64,000 nucleotides of DNA from Agarophyton chilense (lineage: Eukaryota > Rhodophyta > Florideophyceae > Gracilariales > Gracilariaceae), in NCBI GenBank assembly GCA_030374765.1, contig JARGXX010000075.1:868001-932000 (forward strand). Reading direction: 5' to 3'. Shown here one piece after another: positions 51,927 to 62,596 of this stretch; within the stretch, counting starts at the first letter, position 1, and every line of letters begins with the position of its first letter. The position numbers and the translations under genes were made by a program. The notes below the pieces were generated by a model. The model searched no databases. It was not told the origin of the DNA and saw only the letters and a list, made by a program, of their open reading frames with translations.

Positions 51927-52793
51927 TCAGGGCCTGAAGCAGTTGAGAACTTCTAGTTCATGAAAATGCAGCTCGCGAGCAGGAATAATGAGGGAGTGGA
52001 GAGGAGCACCGAAATCAATATTGCGGAGTTCGCTAAGTGAAGCATAACGGACGATCTGATCTGGTTGACCGATTCTAGCGACACCGACGGCCATGGAAGT
52101 TTCATCAAGCTCATTGCAGTCGAGCATTTTATCGATATCGAGCAGCTGTTCCACGGCCTGGTTGATGGTCATGTAACGGGGCGGCTCGAAAACTTTCTTC
52201 CCGCGTGCTAGGCTTTCTAACGATGGTTCTTTTACCTTGATGTCAAGAAGACATAGGGTATGCATACCTTGGTTGCGATTGGAGACTAGTTTCGGGTAGT
52301 AGCTAGTAGGACGATCTGTCTCCGTCCAGAAGCAAACACTTATCGCTTGACCAAATTGGTAAAGCTGCAATCCAGTGACCGCGACAGCGTTCATAATACT
52401 AGCGTTATGCACGACATTGACAGGAATCAATCTCTCTCGTGCTCGAAGCCATAAATCGGAATGCGTAGTGGCGCCAAACGGATCGCCCACAACCAAGAAC
52501 GCGGCACCGCCAGGACGACTGGCGGCATCGAGAATAATATGCGCACGCTCTTCCACAAACTCGCGATCAGCTACTGTCACCTGACAGCCGTAGAACTTCT
52601 GTAGCTGTTCCACGGAAACGGAGAGAATTGAAGTGTATGCCTCGAGGAACACCTGTGAGGCAGCCTTGATGAGTTCCAGGCCGCGTACAGTCACATCCTT
52701 CTCATCGCCAAGTCCGAGACCGATGATGTGCAAACCAGGTTCGCCGCGCCCGGAGACCTCGATGCGGCTGGGACCAACAGTGGCGGGCACCAT
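51927..52793 (-). CDS. DPH5: Diphthine methyl ester synthase DPH5
   Basis: SAM-dependent methyltransferase that methylates the modified histidine of elongation factor 2 during diphthamide synthesis; cytosolic. From the ATG at 52793 the product is 288 residues (human 285). Landmarks: LHIIGLGLGDEKDVTVRGLELIKAA (N-terminal SAM fold), VFLEAYTSIL, AAFLVVGDPFGATTHSDLWLRA, VNVVHNASIMNAVAVTGLQLYQFGQAISVCFWT, LCLLDIKVKEPSLESL, and GVARIGQPDQIVRYASLSEL. About 20 residues precede the usual family start, so a slightly different start or a small upstream exon is possible. Divergent from UPF3. Confidence 0.95.
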   Translation of the reverse strand: MVPATVGPSRIEVSGRGEPGLHIIGLGLGDEKDVTVRGLELIKAASQVFLEAYTSILSVSVEQLQKFYGCQVTVADREFVEERAHIILDAASRPGGAAFLVVGDPFGATTHSDLWLRARERLIPVNVVHNASIMNAVAVTGLQLYQFGQAISVCFWTETDRPTSYYPKLVSNRNQGMHTLCLLDIKVKEPSLESLARGKKVFEPPRYMTINQAVEQLLDIDKMLDCNELDETSMAVGVARIGQPDQIVRYASLSELRNIDFGAPLHSLIIPARELHFHELEVLNCFRP

Positions 52794-53090
52794 GTTACCT
52801 TCACTTGCCTCGGGCTCTTCGGCGCCACTTGAGGAAATGTCGTGCAGGGCAAGCAGCAATCTACCCTTGTTATGAATCGCTTGGGGGCTGGCACTGCAAA
52901 AACGAGAAAAAACGCATGCATGCAAGCTGCGGAGCGCAATGCGAACAGCGCACCACCACCATAGTGCTAAATTCAGCGCCTTGCCAGCTGCCGCGCTCTG
53001 CACCACTGCCGTCTCCTCAAGCGACGCCTTTCTCCGACCCCCCGAGCAAGCGCCCAATGTAAGCGCAATCATACGGACTTGCCACCACAA

Positions 53091-54401
53091 ATGGATCGAG
53101 CTCCCGCGCGGCGAGGCCGTGTCGCGGGGGACCGGCCTGGCTCGTCTCGCCCGCCGCCCACCGGCGGGCGACCGCGCCGTCGTCCTCCCCGTCCGCCTCC
53201 CCCACAGCAAGCCTCTGCGCGCCCGCGCCCGCGCCCACGCCCAAAGAATAGAGCACGAAAGAGACCACCGGCGCCCACCATTGCTGTCAAGCTAATTGTT
53301 CGACGATTGCCGCCCACGCTTTCGGCCGAGGAATTTAGCTCGCATGCTGACCCCAATGGCGCCGAGAAGGCAATTTGGACCGCATATTATCCTGGCAAGG
53401 TTGAGGCCGTCGGCGCTGTCAAGCGCTCAGCCCAAGTTGTCAGGCATTCCGTTGCGTACTTGGCATTCGAAAAGCTCGAGGATGCCACCCGTTTCTTTCA
53501 ACAATTCGATGCCTTCAAGTTCGTTGACAACACGAAAACCGTTGATAGCTCTTTACAATCTGGAACTGATTATTACGCTCGCGTGGAACGCACGGTGTAT
53601 CAGTCCACTCCTCCTATATCCAGACGTCGACCGCCTTCCCCACTAGAAAGTACCATTGAGAGCGATCCGGACTATATCAAGTTCTTAGCCGAGCTGAAGG
53701 GCGATGCTGAGCGCGAGCAAAGCGAACTGACAGCAACCCTCGCATCCGCTCCCACTCTCATCGCACGTCCCACTTCCAGCGAGAGTGATAACAGTGCCTC
53801 GAAAGGAAAGGTTATCACCCCTCTCATGGAAGACGTGCGTGCGCGTCGACGCGAACGAGACGAGAGAAAGAAGATAAAATCCTCAGCTCGAGGCGCCCGC
53901 AGCAAGAATCGTGGTAGTGCTCCTCCAACACCAACACCACTACTCGCAAACAAAACAAACAACTCTACAGAGTCTGTCAAACTTGGCGCTCGTCGAAAGA
54001 AACGTCGTGGTGGTGAAAATGCGAACACTTCAAAACGCGACGAATCTGTGCACGGCAGGAATTCACCAAAGTCTTCTTCTAATGACCGACGAAACGGCCA
54101 GTTGCGTCCCGCTGAAAACAACGTTGCTACTTCCGCACCCCCGAACTCTGTGACCTCTTCCCCTTACGCGAACAGTGCTGCTTCAATGAATAGTGCATCA
54201 AATGGAAAAGGAGGGTCTAACAGAGGTGCTCCAGGAAGTCGTGCACGCTACCCACGCGGACAGAAAGGCCGTGCTCGGTATGGCCAGAATGGAAACGGCA
54301 CCGTCAATGTTACTGGCAGGAACGAACATCAAGGCGCTGATGCACTTCATGGGCCTGTGCGGGTGCTAAGGAAAGAGGCTAGTGTGACGAACAAGACGTA
54401 A
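53091..54401 (+). CDS. UPF3: UPF3-like nonsense-mediated decay factor (Smg4/UPF3 domain)
   Basis: UPF3 links exon-junction complexes to UPF2/UPF1 in nonsense-mediated mRNA decay. From the ATG at 53091 the product is 436 residues. A Pro/Arg-rich N-terminus (about 1-60) precedes the RRM-like Smg4/UPF3 domain at about 64-170: KLIVRRLPPTLSAEEFSSH, IWTAYYPGK, SVAYLAFEKLEDATRFFQQFDAFKFVD, YYARVERTVYQ. A helix (DPDYIKFLAELKGDAEREQSE) follows. The C-terminal half is Arg/Ser/Asn-rich and disordered, with basic KKRRGG and GRARYGQNGNG stretches. I see no clear exon-junction-binding motif at the end. It is interesting that an intron-poor genome keeps this factor. Confidence 0.82.
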   Translation: MDRAPARRGRVAGDRPGSSRPPPTGGRPRRRPPRPPPPQQASARPRPRPRPKNRARKRPPAPTIAVKLIVRRLPPTLSAEEFSSHADPNGAEKAIWTAYYPGKVEAVGAVKRSAQVVRHSVAYLAFEKLEDATRFFQQFDAFKFVDNTKTVDSSLQSGTDYYARVERTVYQSTPPISRRRPPSPLESTIESDPDYIKFLAELKGDAEREQSELTATLASAPTLIARPTSSESDNSASKGKVITPLMEDVRARRRERDERKKIKSSARGARSKNRGSAPPTPTPLLANKTNNSTESVKLGARRKKRRGGENANTSKRDESVHGRNSPKSSSNDRRNGQLRPAENNVATSAPPNSVTSSPYANSAASMNSASNGKGGSNRGAPGSRARYPRGQKGRARYGQNGNGTVNVTGRNEHQGADALHGPVRVLRKEASVTNKT

Positions 54402-56128
54402 GATGTCAGATTGGAACAGAGTACCGTGCATACTACCATGGCTTATGTATGGCTGAGTATCTTGACATTGTAATACTTGGAGACTCCAGTCTGTCTTTGT
54501 TCGCAATCGTTCTGCCACAGGGCGGCAACAAAATTGCAAAGGGAAAGCGCTCCCATGCAAGAAATTGTGGTCGATAGATCGCTTTCTTCTGATCGAGGCC
54601 ACGTTGTTCCACTCGATATTTCGAACCGCGAGCAGTTGCTGTGAAAAATATCAGTGCTTTTTGTTAAGGATTGTGACTCATACGATCGCATGTAATAAGC
54701 ACCCACCGCTATGGAATCGATGAGAGCTCCGCGTTGACCAGAAAAAGACCGTTCAAGGCGAATCGATCGCGGCGGAGAAGCAAGCAGAAATTGGTAGCCG
54801 AAGATGGGAGGTTCCAACAACATTGTTTCTTGTTTATGTCTAATTCGTTTTTTCTATCTTTGATGTATGCTGTTCATATGTCGAAGATATATCTGTAACC
54901 AAGTATGCATGGTTTTCTGAAATCCTACAAGCACTTGGGGTACTGTGGCGTTGTGCTGAATGAGAAGGAGGTTAGCGTCTTCGGTGTCATCAAGTCGAAA
55001 CTGTTTGGCTGCGATGCTGAGCTTTCTTCGCCTACGTGTTTTTCACTGAAGTTAGATTTGAACCTCACTTGACTGACTCCAGTTAGGTTTGTTTGGATGA
55101 CGTCTCATACTTTACAAATGGGGCATGCGCACATAGGTGAGCCGCGTCATGAGCCTATCGATTATAGAATGATGTTGAATGGCGTTTCGATTTCGTTTTG
55201 ATGTTGTCTACATCAGCGTAGTTTCGATTTCATAGTCAAGTGTTTGACGACGGTTAGCATGTTTAATGGAAAGTACCGTTGTAGTAGAGCTTGCAGGATG
55301 CTTTCATAATGCTATTCTTTTTATGATAACCCTCCGTTGTTCATGGAAACCAAACTTCGCCAAACATTGAGACCCATTGGACTAAAATGACGGGTCGACC
55401 GTGATCGGCTCAGTCCATGTGTTCTGCGTTTGCGTTTGTACCGACGAAGGGTAACCCCTTTAACGCCTATTCTCTTTCGTTTGTGTAACGGTTCTATCGT
55501 ATGCCTCGGGGGTGAGACGCGCTCAGCAGGTTGGAATCAATCTTGTAATCGGTCGCATGCAAGTTTATGAACTCCACACCTTATCAGGATCTACTAAGAT
55601 TGTCGAAAAGGCATTGTAGAGTGAAGTTGGGTTCTTGCACAGCAGGAAACCGTTAGCATTGTTCTTATTCATGAGATGGTATGGTTGAAGTCAAGTAACA
55701 GAAATACGCTTAAACCTGAGGAGGAAAAGTTATTTACGTTCTTATGCCTCTTAAAAGTAAAATGACGTGGTTCCTCCATCACTCTAAAGTACGAGGTGAG
55801 GAACTCGTCAATGTAGTCGTCTGGCACATATCGCCCAAACGACAATATGCCAGTCCGCAAGGCCGTACGCATGCAAATGCGTGTATTGCAAACTCATCAA
55901 CAAAGGAGAGGACATCAAGGATGTTCAAAGAACAAAACAAAGCGCGCTAACAAAAAAAGAGAAGAGAAAGAACTGTTCGTTTCAACCCAAAACTCAAAAG
56001 CAATAATAGCGGTTTCCCAGAGCGTCCCAGCCGCCATCACGAAACTCAGACTCAGCAAGGAAGTTAGACAACACAGCGCAAAAGGGGAAAGAATCAAACC
56101 AAAAATAAGATGATAGAGGGAGAGCAAC
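54402..56128. other. Convergent intergenic stretch
   Basis: About 1.7 kb between UPF3 and the sigma factor, the longest empty stretch of the right arm. It is AT-rich. I recognise no gene, RNA or repeat; frames stay under about 130 codons. Confidence 0.4.
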
Positions 56129-57352
56129 TCAGGTCTGTGTCCACTCGGTGAGGCAACGGTGAAAATTGGGGTGTCTCAACTTCCTCATGGCCCTCGCTTC
56201 TATCTGACGAATTCGACTGACAGGCACGCTATAAATCTTACTAATCTCATCAAAGTTCTTGGTGCGACCATCATCGAATCCGTAGCGCATGCGAAGCACC
56301 TCTCGTTCCCTTGGCGAAAGCATGAGCAGTACGTTTTCCACGTCTTCCCGTAGCAAACATCGAGAGACCTCTTCTTCTGGGGAGGTGCCGTTTGCAGCCA
56401 GACAGTCTCCAAGAGACACGGGTCTGGAGGTATTGGAGCCCTGGAAGAGCGGGCAGTCCAAAGAGAGAGTGTTCGTTTGTTCAGCTTTGCCCAAAATGAA
56501 GGAAAGTCTCTCTGGTCGAAGGGCCATCATTTGCGCGAGCTGCTCGATGGAAGGGGGGCGATTGTGCTCGCGTTCATATTGATTGGCAAGACGTCTGGCC
56601 TTCTTGGCAGCGTCAGCGACATGGGTGGGCAGTCTGATAGAACGGCTCGAGTCTGCGACGGCACGCTGGACAGATTGGCGAATCCACCAGGAAGCGTAGG
56701 TGGTGAACTTGAAGCCCTTGGAGGCGTCAAACTTCTCTGCAGCGCGAATGAGACCCAGACTGCCCTCCTGGATCAAGTCAGTCAAGCCCACACCGCCTCC
56801 TTGGTACTTTTTGGCGATTGAAACGACGAGGCGCAAGTTGGCGGCCACCAAACGATCCTTGTAGAACCTAGCCTCTCTGAGGGCGGTTGCAAAGACGGCC
56901 GGGTCCATGCTGAGTGCATGAGCCCAGTCGGCAGTGGTGACAGTGGGTGGCGGCAGTGGCTTGGAATGGCGGCGATAGCGGGAAGTGAGTAAGCGGCGTT
57001 TTTGTGTGTTGTGGGCGGCGGCAGTGTCCAGGGAGTCCTTGACAAGCTCCCAGCGCGAGAGGTTTGCAATGTGTGCAGCGCACTTGGCCACCTCCTCGTC
57101 GGAGAGCAGCGAGATGGTGCCGATATCGTGCAAGTATGACAGGAGGTGATTGTCGTGAAGGGGGGCGGTGCGGGGGCGGGGGGGGACGCGGGGGCGGGGG
57201 GCGACCGATGAGGCTGAGCGCGACGCCTGCGGGGCTGCGACCAACATGCGCGGGGGGCGCGACAGCGCGCGCGACCTGCGCTGCGTGTCGGGGCGGGCGG
57301 GCGGCAGCGGCGGTACGGAGAAGGCGACGGCGCTCATGGCGGCGGTTTTCAT
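56129..57352 (-). CDS. Plastid sigma-70-type RNA polymerase sigma factor (nuclear-encoded)
   Basis: Promoter-recognition subunit for the bacterial-type plastid RNA polymerase. The product is 407 residues. Residues 1-65 are Ala/Pro/Arg/Ser-rich with no acidic run, a likely plastid transit peptide. Region 1.2 is HLLSYLHDIGTISLLSDEEV. Region 2 holds AANLRLVVSIAKKYQGGGVGLTDLIQEGSLGLIRAAEKFD and FKFTTYASWWIRQSVQRAV (the -10-binding helix). Region 3 is LPTHVADAAKKARR...PPSIEQLAQMM. Region 4 has LSPREREVLRMRYGF and a helix-turn-helix SRIRQIEARAMRKLRHP. Cyanobacterial/red-algal SigA-like. The start ATG at 57352 is the furthest upstream that keeps the transit-like sequence. Divergent from TTI1. Confidence 0.95.
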   Translation of the reverse strand: MKTAAMSAVAFSVPPLPPARPDTQRRSRALSRPPRMLVAAPQASRSASSVAPRPRVPPRPRTAPLHDNHLLSYLHDIGTISLLSDEEVAKCAAHIANLSRWELVKDSLDTAAAHNTQKRRLLTSRYRRHSKPLPPPTVTTADWAHALSMDPAVFATALREARFYKDRLVAANLRLVVSIAKKYQGGGVGLTDLIQEGSLGLIRAAEKFDASKGFKFTTYASWWIRQSVQRAVADSSRSIRLPTHVADAAKKARRLANQYEREHNRPPSIEQLAQMMALRPERLSFILGKAEQTNTLSLDCPLFQGSNTSRPVSLGDCLAANGTSPEEEVSRCLLREDVENVLLMLSPREREVLRMRYGFDDGRTKNFDEISKIYSVPVSRIRQIEARAMRKLRHPNFHRCLTEWTQT

Positions 57353-57853
57353 TGACGAAAGAGCTCAGAGCACAGGTGATGCGAGCGCGGGGGAGGCGGG
57401 GGGTGGGCGCGGGGTCAAGGGTGCTGACGCAGGGTTGTTGTGTATCTAATGTTACCGGCCGGTTCCATCACGGCGACGCGGGTTTTGCGGTAGGGTCGTT
57501 GCTGGCGCGTGCTGCGCCCGAGATTCGCCGCGCCGAGATAATTTCGAGCGGCGCTGCCACCTCACGCTTCGTCGCCGGTGCCAGCCAGAGGAGACAGATT
57601 GGATTCAGCGTGCGCCTCTCTCCACGTGGCGCGCGTGGCGTTCCGCCCTTCGGGCCACTCGGCCACGTTGGTACGTGGCCAGCGCACACGGCGCGCGAGG
57701 CGCGCCATCTGTGCCACCATGCATGTGATGTGCTCATCAACCGAAGCAGCTCTCCAAGCAAAATCGCAACGCTCCAAACGAAAGCACAATGCGCCAAACG
57801 AAAGCCACAACGCGCCAAGCGAAAGAGCAACGCGTCAAGCCAAACCAAGCGCA
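57353..57853. promoter_or_regulatory. Divergent spacer sigma factor / TTI1 with 21-22 bp tandem repeat
   Basis: About 500 bp. Three to four copies of a CGCCAAACGAAAGCACAATG-like unit lie at about 57768-57845, directly before the chosen TTI1 start and probably in its 5' UTR. Confidence 0.45.
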
Positions 57854-60800
57854 ATGCAGGCAATGCGGCAGGGCGCGCAGGTGGCGCAGCAGCTGCAGCA
57901 GCTGGGCGCCGAGTGGGGCGCGTTGGCGCCCGCCGAGCGCGCAGCGCGTCTACACGCGCTGCGTGCACCGTCGCAGCAACTGCCGCCCGCCGTGCGCGCT
58001 CACCTCGCCGCCGCCGCCACCACCACCTTCAGCGCGCTGCTGGCGGCGCCGAGCGCCAGCGACGCCTTCGGCGCCGAGCGCCAACGCATCGAGCTCTTCG
58101 CCGCTGTCGCGCGCCTAGTGCGCGGCGTGCGCCTGCCCGCCGCGCGCTCGTTCCCCGTCGCCCACATCGTGAATGTCGCGCTTCCCGTCATCGCCGCTGA
58201 GTGTCCCACCGACGTCGTCGTGGATGTCGCAGCGTCGCCGCCGTCTCCTCCGCCGCTGACGTTGCGCGTCGCCGCCTGTGACGCGCTGGCCGCGCTGTGC
58301 GAGGCGTGTGGCTTCGGCGTCAGGGCCGCCATGCTGCCGGGCGTTGCCAGCCGCCTATGCACCGTCGCCGCCGCCGCCGCGCGCGTGCAGGCCGCGCTCG
58401 TTCTGCGCGTCTTTCACGTGCTCGCGCTCTTCGTCGACGTGCTGGACGTTAACGCACCGCCTTCGCAACCCGTCGCCAACTCCTTCGCCGACGCCCTGGA
58501 AAGCCGCCGCCAACCCCAGTCACTGCCCGTTGCCCGCGCCGAGCCGCCCCCACCCAATGCCCCTCCGCGCTCCATGAACGTCGCCCGCGACCAGCAGTGG
58601 ATTGCCCATGCTGCCCATCACTTCTCTATGCATCTGCTGCGCACCGTGCAATCGCACCACGGACCTCTATCCCATGCACGCCCGCAAGTCAGGATCGCCT
58701 TTTGCAACCTCATCGCCAGCGTGCTCAGTTTGCGTTCCTTCAGACGCAACCACCAGCTGTTCACTTCCTTCTCCCTGGCGCTGCTTGTTCTATGCGCCGA
58801 TCGCTTTCCGCTCGTTGCCAGCAGCGCCGCCCACAACGTCCGCTCGCTTGCCTCCTCCGGGCCCGAAGTGTGCCGCAGGTTGCTCAACGTTTTCCGTGCA
58901 ATTGCCGCCCGATACTGCCCCGACCCCCACTCCAATCACCTTTCCGACTCGTGTTGCGAAGCTATCGATCGTTTCTTGTCTTTTGATGACCACCGATTGC
59001 ACATGTGCGTCCACGGCATGTTGGCCGCTCTCTTTCCGTTGAGGCATGAGGATTCCGTGCTTGAGCTGCGGCGGCTACCCTCCTTTCTGTCCTCACTGGG
59101 CCCGTCTACCTTCTCAGCCATGCTTTCTTCCCTACATCATCAACTATTCATTGCGCCTCCGATTCCGTCCACACCACCACTTGATTCCCAAACCTATTCC
59201 AACATCTCCTCCGAGGCCGCTTTCCGCATGGGCAGCGCCCAGTGTGTGTACACCGTCATGCCTCAGCTGCTTCATCTCTCTGCTACAGCCCCCTCCTTCG
59301 AAGAGAAGGCACACTGCGTGCTGGTGCTTTCTTCCCTTCTTCGCGGCGCTGTGGCCGCAGCTTCCGCTTTAGATGTGCTGGATGCAGTAGAAGAGCTGTT
59401 TGCCACGCTAAACCACTTTTTCGTACCTGCGTTTCATAGCATATCGTCCACTGCGTGGCAGACATCAGATCGTCATATTGCCCTCAAAATGTGTCTCCTG
59501 CAAGCGTATACCGACCTTGTCCAGCTTTGTTCCGAGCTTTGCCTAAGGTGTCAGCGCCCTCTCCCGACGCGTCTCGTGCTCGTGTCTATGATAAGTCTTC
59601 TGTGTGACGCAGCACATGGCGAGCATTTGCTTCGCCCTTTTGCCGTCGCCGCGTTGGCCAAGCTGGCTGCCGTGGTTGGCTGTACGTCAGTACGCGCCCT
59701 TATTCATCGCCATCTCAACTTTATAGTCTCTCGTTTGTTATGCAACCTTTCAGAGGGCTGGGCCACTGACGTGCTCATTTTCATTGTCGCCGAACCTGAT
59801 GCTCTTAACGAACATGCCACTGCCATGGTGCACAGCTCCCTTGCCAAGCTGTGTGACAGTTTGGCCGGTGTTACGGATCAACGAGCGCTGCAAGTCATGC
59901 CCGCTGTGCACACTGTCCTTTCTACGGCGCTGCCTCAGATAGAGAGGGACGACGTTTCAAATACAGCATCAAATGGGGATGATTCTCTGCAAGTAGTAGC
60001 AATGTCCGAGGGGGAACGCGCTGAGCTACGCAAGACCATACTTAGGTATAGCGAGGAAGACGTGCCGAACTATGAACAACTCACGCGTGTACCGGATACT
60101 ACTCGAGGTGAATATGACGACATTTCTGCTGAGGATGGGGAAAATCAATCCCCGTTTGAGACCTTGGCGCAAGATACTCTCACGGCGATGCGCGACTTGC
60201 TGGTCGGACGTTCGTGGAAGCTTCGCGCGGAAGCTTTAGCATGCGCTACTTTAGCTGTCAAACTGCTGGGACATCGCCGCAAACTCTTGTTGCCACACGC
60301 CGCGAAGATTCTTCCACTCTTACCGCAGCAATTCGTCGTCTTGGATGACGATCAATTAACTGCTGGTGATCGTTTGTTCAAGGCATTCAAGAAGAAAAAG
60401 TTTCAAAGACGGACAGACGCGCAAAAGATAGAGGATCTCGTTGAAACCCTAAATAAGAAGGGGGCCGAGCTGCCCATCGTCACAAATGCGTGCAAATTGC
60501 TTGCTGCACTTGCCAGTTGTGCAGGCTCTTTCATACAAGACCGTTTCATCCGACTCATCTACCCCAAGTTGGCGCCTTTACTGCAACTGGCACAATCGTA
60601 CCCTACACTAATTGCTTCGACGGCGGCAAACGCATCAGATTCCCTCGTGACACCGCCGAGCTACGGCGCGATGGCAGCGTCAGACGCTTGTCTAGAAGCG
60701 CTTGCATCCGTTGCTTTGGCTACACCAATGATACTTTCCACATACACTCTGTCGTTTATCAAGTACCTAGTTGTGTTCTTTGACAAACGCAATGATCCGC

Positions 60801-61036
60801 TCCGATCACCTCGCAGGAAAATCATCCACGTCAATCGAACCATGGTGAGGCACGAAAGCGAGCGTTGGATTCGCAGAGAGCACCTGGCAGACCTAATTGT
60901 GAAACAACTCAAGAAGGTGAATCCTGAAGACGTGCTTGTTGGTCTGTTGAGCTATGACTATTCTACACCCCAAGTTATCATGCCAAGGAATCTTGGTCTG
61001 CATCCAATTACCGTGACTTCAATACGACCTCAATGA
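57854..61036 (+). CDS. TTI1: TTI1-like HEAT-repeat subunit of the TTT (TELO2-TTI1-TTI2) complex
   Basis: TTT is an HSP90 co-chaperone that matures PIKK kinases (TOR, ATM, ATR). From the ATG at 57854 the product is 1060 residues (human TTI1 about 1089). It is alpha-helical HEAT-like throughout, with no enzyme motifs. The C-terminal block is the most diagnostic: KLRAEALACATLAVKLLGHRRKLLLPHAAKILPLL, VTNACKLLAALASCAGSFIQDRFIRLIYPKLAPLL, then ACLEALASVAL. An earlier ATG at 57719 is in frame, but the sequence between is tandem repeat. The 5' third is Ala-rich and very GC-rich, and the 3' part more balanced. It is notable that HSP90 lies in the same window, though the genes are not adjacent. Confidence 0.75.
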   Translation: MQAMRQGAQVAQQLQQLGAEWGALAPAERAARLHALRAPSQQLPPAVRAHLAAAATTTFSALLAAPSASDAFGAERQRIELFAAVARLVRGVRLPAARSFPVAHIVNVALPVIAAECPTDVVVDVAASPPSPPPLTLRVAACDALAALCEACGFGVRAAMLPGVASRLCTVAAAAARVQAALVLRVFHVLALFVDVLDVNAPPSQPVANSFADALESRRQPQSLPVARAEPPPPNAPPRSMNVARDQQWIAHAAHHFSMHLLRTVQSHHGPLSHARPQVRIAFCNLIASVLSLRSFRRNHQLFTSFSLALLVLCADRFPLVASSAAHNVRSLASSGPEVCRRLLNVFRAIAARYCPDPHSNHLSDSCCEAIDRFLSFDDHRLHMCVHGMLAALFPLRHEDSVLELRRLPSFLSSLGPSTFSAMLSSLHHQLFIAPPIPSTPPLDSQTYSNISSEAAFRMGSAQCVYTVMPQLLHLSATAPSFEEKAHCVLVLSSLLRGAVAAASALDVLDAVEELFATLNHFFVPAFHSISSTAWQTSDRHIALKMCLLQAYTDLVQLCSELCLRCQRPLPTRLVLVSMISLLCDAAHGEHLLRPFAVAALAKLAAVVGCTSVRALIHRHLNFIVSRLLCNLSEGWATDVLIFIVAEPDALNEHATAMVHSSLAKLCDSLAGVTDQRALQVMPAVHTVLSTALPQIERDDVSNTASNGDDSLQVVAMSEGERAELRKTILRYSEEDVPNYEQLTRVPDTTRGEYDDISAEDGENQSPFETLAQDTLTAMRDLLVGRSWKLRAEALACATLAVKLLGHRRKLLLPHAAKILPLLPQQFVVLDDDQLTAGDRLFKAFKKKKFQRRTDAQKIEDLVETLNKKGAELPIVTNACKLLAALASCAGSFIQDRFIRLIYPKLAPLLQLAQSYPTLIASTAANASDSLVTPPSYGAMAASDACLEALASVALATPMILSTYTLSFIKYLVVFFDKRNDPLRSPRRKIIHVNRTMVRHESERWIRREHLADLIVKQLKKVNPEDVLVGLLSYDYSTPQVIMPRNLGLHPITVTSIRPQ

Positions 61037-61113
61037 GTTCAATGCTGCAGTCAAGTTACGTTCCACAAGCAGTTCATGTATCTTCGACTATTACGTACTC
61101 TGTACTTTTAAAT

Positions 61114-62007
61114 TTAAGTGTACGTTAAAACCATTACCCGGCTTTCACCGGTATCAAAGCGACGAGTGACTGTCAAAAAGGCGGGGTTCATGGAACAGGA
61201 AACAGATGTTAGCCCCAGATCGAGATGCGAATCTGCTATGTGCATGTGAACTTACCATTTGGATCAGAAGCAACGAAGGAACGATTGATGGTGTTGTATA
61301 AGAATGAACTGTGCGTGAAAACCGCGTAGGTTGTCTCCGACCTATCTTTTAACGATTCAAAGAATCGTTTGCCGCGCAAGGCAAGGTCTTCTTCGGTTTC
61401 CCTAGCCACAGTCCACAAAGGATCCGGTCCGTACCCTATACGAGAAAAGTCCACGATAGGGTAAATAGCCTCTACGTGCTCCCTGGGCGATCTCTTATCG
61501 CACGGATGAGTGCCATTGCGCTCTCGAATAGTTTCTTCGGCAATTACGGGGGCTTTCAGATTTGGCCACTTTGAGAGAGCAACCGCTGCAGTTTGGAGGG
61601 TTCGAGATAACGGCGATACAAACACAATCTCAGGAGGAGACGCTGTTTGTAGCAGACTGGGGCCAACGGCTGCAGCTTGGAGCCGACCCCTCTGCGTCAA
61701 GTGCGCATCAAAATGCTCGTCATTCAAGAATGGGCACCCGGGCTTTCCTTTTGTACACAAACATACGCTTCCTTTGGGGTGCGTCATGGCAAACACTATT
61801 CAGACATCGATTATTTCGTTCCTTGGTCAGAACAAAGTGGTGGAAGGGCATTGGAACGGCAGATGTAAAGAAAGTAGGTAACATACGATTATGGGTTCCT
61901 TGGCCATGACGCACAAGATGAACAACCTTCTGACATGCCCCAGGGGTGAGTGTCGGCTTCGCCCCAACTGGAACTAGGTCACAAGCAATCTGGACTTCCG
62001 AGCTCAT
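61114..62007 (-). CDS. Phosphoglycerate-mutase-like histidine phosphatase, two introns
   Basis: Member of the histidine phosphatase superfamily; substrate unknown. Exons are 62007-61887, 61795-61256 and 61169-61114. Introns are 91 bp (GTATGT...TAG) and 86 bp (GTAAGT...GACAG). Joined, they give 238 residues. Catalytic motifs: VVHLVRHGQGTHN with the phospho-acceptor His (about 30-42), LTQRGRLQAAAV, FVSPLSRTLQTA (second Arg), IRERNGTHPCDKRS, and VFTHSSFLYNTI (the second catalytic His). The last exon adds VTRRFDTGESRVMVLTYT, the closing strands. Phases match across both joins. This layout resembles eukaryotic cytosolic PGM-like proteins of about 230-280 residues. It converges on TTI1 with 77 bp between stops. 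Confidence 0.9.
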
Positions 62008-62596
62008 GACTGGTGGAAACCCTTTCTAATACGGCACAGGTGGTATCTATACGAAACTCTACGTCTCGACTTCACAATTGCTATGAGCAAAGGCGTTTCG
62101 AGTCGCAAGGCTTTTTCCAGTAACAGAGCTTGAAGCGGAACAAAGGAACAAAAGTCCAACGAGCAAGGCGTGCGGAGGAGCAGCAAAGGTCGGTCACCTG
62201 AACGGGTAATTCTCTTTCTCTGCGTCATTTGGAAAATTTACCAGACCAAAAGGCCACACAAACGTCTGGCTGTCTCTCTCTTGCGTTTTTCGACACATTG
62301 CTGGGAGCAAACCGTCCCAGTAACCCATCAGGAGTTAGACGTCTGATGTCCCAGTACACTACTGTACAGCGATTTTGTCCCAAGTACATCTTTTGTTCTC
62401 GTTTCGAGCATATCTTTCTTATACGGCGGCCTGTTGTGGTCGACCATCCGCTAACGTGCGGGAGTCAACAGTTTTCTCCTATTTGAGTCTGCAAATGAAG
62501 TATGCATGACACCAGAGTATCGATGTCCATATACGAGTTTACGAGCGGTATTGCCTTCGAGTGCTTGTAGAAAACTAGAGTTTATCAGTCACTTTT
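62008..62596. other. Spacer between ProA 3' end and histidine phosphatase
   Basis: About 590 bp between two minus-strand genes. It should hold the phosphatase promoter and the ProA terminator. No motif recognised. Confidence 0.35.
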